Origin: Perognathus longimembris pacificus
Taxonomy: Eukaryota > Chordata > Mammalia > Rodentia > Heteromyidae
DNA: 64,000 nt
Reading direction: 5' to 3'
Assembly (NCBI RefSeq): GCF_023159225.1
Contig: NC_063162.1
Span: 102,192,094-102,256,093 of the forward strand
Made by a program: the position numbers and the translations under genes. Each line of letters opens with the position of its first letter. Within the stretch, counting starts at the first letter, position 1. This document shows, in pieces, positions 61,859 through 64,000 of this stretch. The notes below the pieces were generated by a model. The model was not told the DNA's origin and did no database searches. It saw only the letters and a list, made by a program, of their open reading frames with translations.

Positions 61859-63389
61859 GCTGGTTATGCTATTTGTATTTAATTTTCATTATGGTTCTTT
61901 CCTACTCAATCACAATATTTGATCCCTACTAAATATTTTCACCCAACACTGTCTCTGCACTTGCTTCTAGAGAACCTGATTTGCTGGCAGTCCCAGATCA
62001 AGGATACAGCAGATTGAATATCTGGTAAAGGCTGTTCTTTGCTTCTAATATGGTACCAATATGTAAATATACTATTTGCAAGGGCATGAATTTTTATCTT
62101 GCAAGTAGTCTGCAACTTAATCATTTCCCCAGAGGGCTACCTCTTAATATCGTTATCTTGAGGTTTGAATTTCAACACATGAAATTTTAGAAGGGCACAT
62201 ATATTGAAACTATAATAATAGTTACTTGTCAGTAACTATCACCAACTAAAAAGAACCTAAGTGAGTCTGTGCATCGTAACCAAATTCATTTAGGTCAGTT
62301 TACAGTAATGATGATATATGACAAAGAAACTCTCATATGTTCATCTCCTCATTTTATTTAGGTCTGTTTATTCAAATTCAATCCCTCCCATGTAGCCTTC
62401 CTTGATAAGCCTAAAATAGCCAAATGAAATACACACACGTACACACACACACACACACACACACGTATCTGTTACTATGACTAATCTGCTTCATTTTTAT
62501 TGGCATTTGTCAAATGTGCATTCTGTTTTGTAATTTATTCACTTTTGTTCTTTACCAGTATATAAGCATCATTAGGACAGATACCTTGACTGCTGTTGTA
62601 CCCCTCCAGCCTAGAACTAAGTGTTACAAGTCAATCATTTGTTGATTGAATATATGAATAGGACTAAAATTGATGTCTGTCAGGTGGCAGGTGTGGAGCC
62701 CAGGGATTTAAGGCACAAGAAAAAAAAATGCTCTTATCACAAGTGGCCAGCACTCAATTTTGGTCCCATCATTCTGCCTGAGTACCCTTTTCTCTTGCTA
62801 TTGCCACCCTCTTGAGCATCTTAATTCCTACTCTTTCACCTCAGTGTAGTTTCTGGGCCTCAAGCAAACAACTCACCCCATCAGTCCAATTAAAAAAGAA
62901 ATTTAGCAAATATTTGTTTGTGTGTCAAGTGCTATGTTTTGACTCTCCATGGGTCAGTTGGTATGGCTCAGCAGGGAGACCGAAATACAGTGGCAGGTGA
63001 CTAATTAAAAGGACAAGGTCTAGGGCATAAGGGATGTTGCTAAACAGAAAGAATTTGCTAAATATATTGCTATTGCAAACACAACTCCAGAGGAAATTTT
63101 CAGTTCACATAGAATACTGTTCTCAAATATTGCTTAGGTAAATAAGAAGCAGCTACTTAGTTACCAAAAATACATACAAATACAGATTATTCTTATTGAT
63201 TCATTAAAACAATTTTCCAAAGTTTCTAATCCTGGCAGAAGCTTGCCACTCTAATTATGTAGCATATATTGGCAAAAGGAAAAAGATAAAGAAGATATAT
63301 CTCTAACTAGTTCTGTCCTCCCAGAATTAGTCTGAATGAAATTTCATTTTAAGCATCAACAAAATCAAAAGCAGCATTGGGTAACTAAA
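61859..63389. other. 5' intergenic DNA, AT-rich
   Basis: CA microsatellite at 62431-62464; otherwise unique-looking. No gene recognised. Confidence 0.55.
62431..62464 (+). repeat. (CA)n microsatellite
   Basis: ACACACACGT followed by an uninterrupted AC run. Confidence 0.95.
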
Positions 63390-63391
63390 GA

Positions 63392-63598
63392 GTAATAGTG
63401 GTTATAGCAGTGGTGGTAATGGTGACAGTGTTGGTGTTGGTAATGGTGGTGGTGTAAGTAGTGGTGGTAATGGTGATGGTGTTGGTAATGGTGGTGATGG
63501 TGGTAATAGTGATGGTAGCGATGGTGATGGAGGTAGTAGTGGTGGTGGTAATTGTAGTAATGGTGGTGATGACAGTGGTCTTGGTAACAGTAACAGCT
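63392..63598 (+). repeat. Imperfect (TGG/TGA/TAA) trinucleotide array
   Basis: About 205 bp of TGGTGGTAATGGTGATGGTG-like units in threefold periodicity. The minus-strand frame of Thr and Ile residues across it is a repeat artefact. Confidence 0.92.
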
Positions 63599-63600
63599 AA

Positions 63601-64000
63601 CTCCACTAGGCCCTTCCCATGGGCCAGATCCTGAGCAATAAACTTGCTACAGTGTTCTCCCCTCAGCCTTGGGTTCCAGAGAATGTGCTAGGAATGGCCA
63701 CCGTCCCCCTACTGACCTGACCACACAAGTCCTCGCCTCTTTTGTGTTTAGATTTGGGGAAATGTTGCCATCTAGTGCCTCACACAAGTCCTAACTCTTT
63801 AAGCAGATAAACCCATCTCCCTTTGCCCATCTCCCTTCCAGGGTAGAAGGCAGGAACACCCCGAGGCCAACATCACCCTTACCTATGGTAGGAACCATGG
63901 AAATGTCTCTGGAAGTTGACATTTACTGCTCTAGCATATTAAACATATCGAGGAACGAGAGAAAGAACTGAGGACAGCTCTAGATGCAGCAGGGAAGTAA
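63601..64000. other. Window end, unique-looking
   Basis: No feature recognised. Confidence 0.5.

Noticed and set aside
63385..63606. Thr/Ile-rich 73-codon minus-strand frame
   Set aside because: It is a translation of the TGG/TGA trinucleotide array.
1..64000. CRISPR arrays, operons, phage or plasmid modules
   Set aside because: No regularly spaced direct repeats with unique spacers and no bacterial gene organisation; the window is mammalian nuclear DNA.

Overview
This is a mammalian (rodent-like) nuclear DNA window. No prokaryotic or viral gene organisation is present. Three signs point to the Geomyoidea (kangaroo rats, pocket mice, pocket gophers): many tRNA-derived ID-like SINEs with intact A and B boxes, a second abundant dimeric SINE family carrying the same tRNA-like half, and 5'-truncated LINE-1 copies with clear target-site duplications. 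The lineage call comes from recollection of those SINE families and was not checked by a search.

The one protein gene I can support is CDHR3 (cadherin-related family member 3). It lies on the minus strand and runs right to left from its start codon at 49349 to the end of coding exon 12 at 3929. I found twelve consecutive coding exons by reading splice sites and checking phase: 49304-49349, 38871-39076, 35512-35677, 33814-33911, 25742-25836, 24422-24526, 18539-18687, 15274-15463, 8387-8558, 6868-6970, 5594-5692 and 3929-4155. They join without a frame break into 1656 nt (552 codons): a signal peptide and cadherin repeats EC1 to about EC5. The last ectodomain part, the membrane segment and the cytoplasmic tail must lie to the left of base 1. 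All introns are GT-AG except intron 10, which has a strong GC donor.

Layout. 1-2.7 kb: 5'-truncated, broken L1 inside intron 12. 3.9-18.7 kb: exons 12 to 7, with a CpG island carrying a CTCF-like motif in intron 8 (about 12.4-12.95 kb) and a CpG-rich, promoter-like block in intron 7 (about 17.0-17.6 kb). 24.4-39.1 kb: exons 6 to 2. 39.1-49.3 kb: the large, SINE-rich intron 1. 49.3-49.6 kb: exon 1 and the presumed proximal promoter, with RFX X-box-like motifs that would fit a gene expressed in multiciliated cells. 49.6-64 kb: 5' intergenic DNA with repeats, microsatellites and a few motif clusters, but no second gene that I can recognise.

Nearly all other long open frames are chance frames in repeats, microsatellites or GC-rich DNA. 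I found no novel multi-gene system. The points most worth a second look are the intragenic CpG island, the promoter-like block in intron 7, the GC-AG intron, the X-box-like motifs near exon 1, and several repeat-structure oddities.
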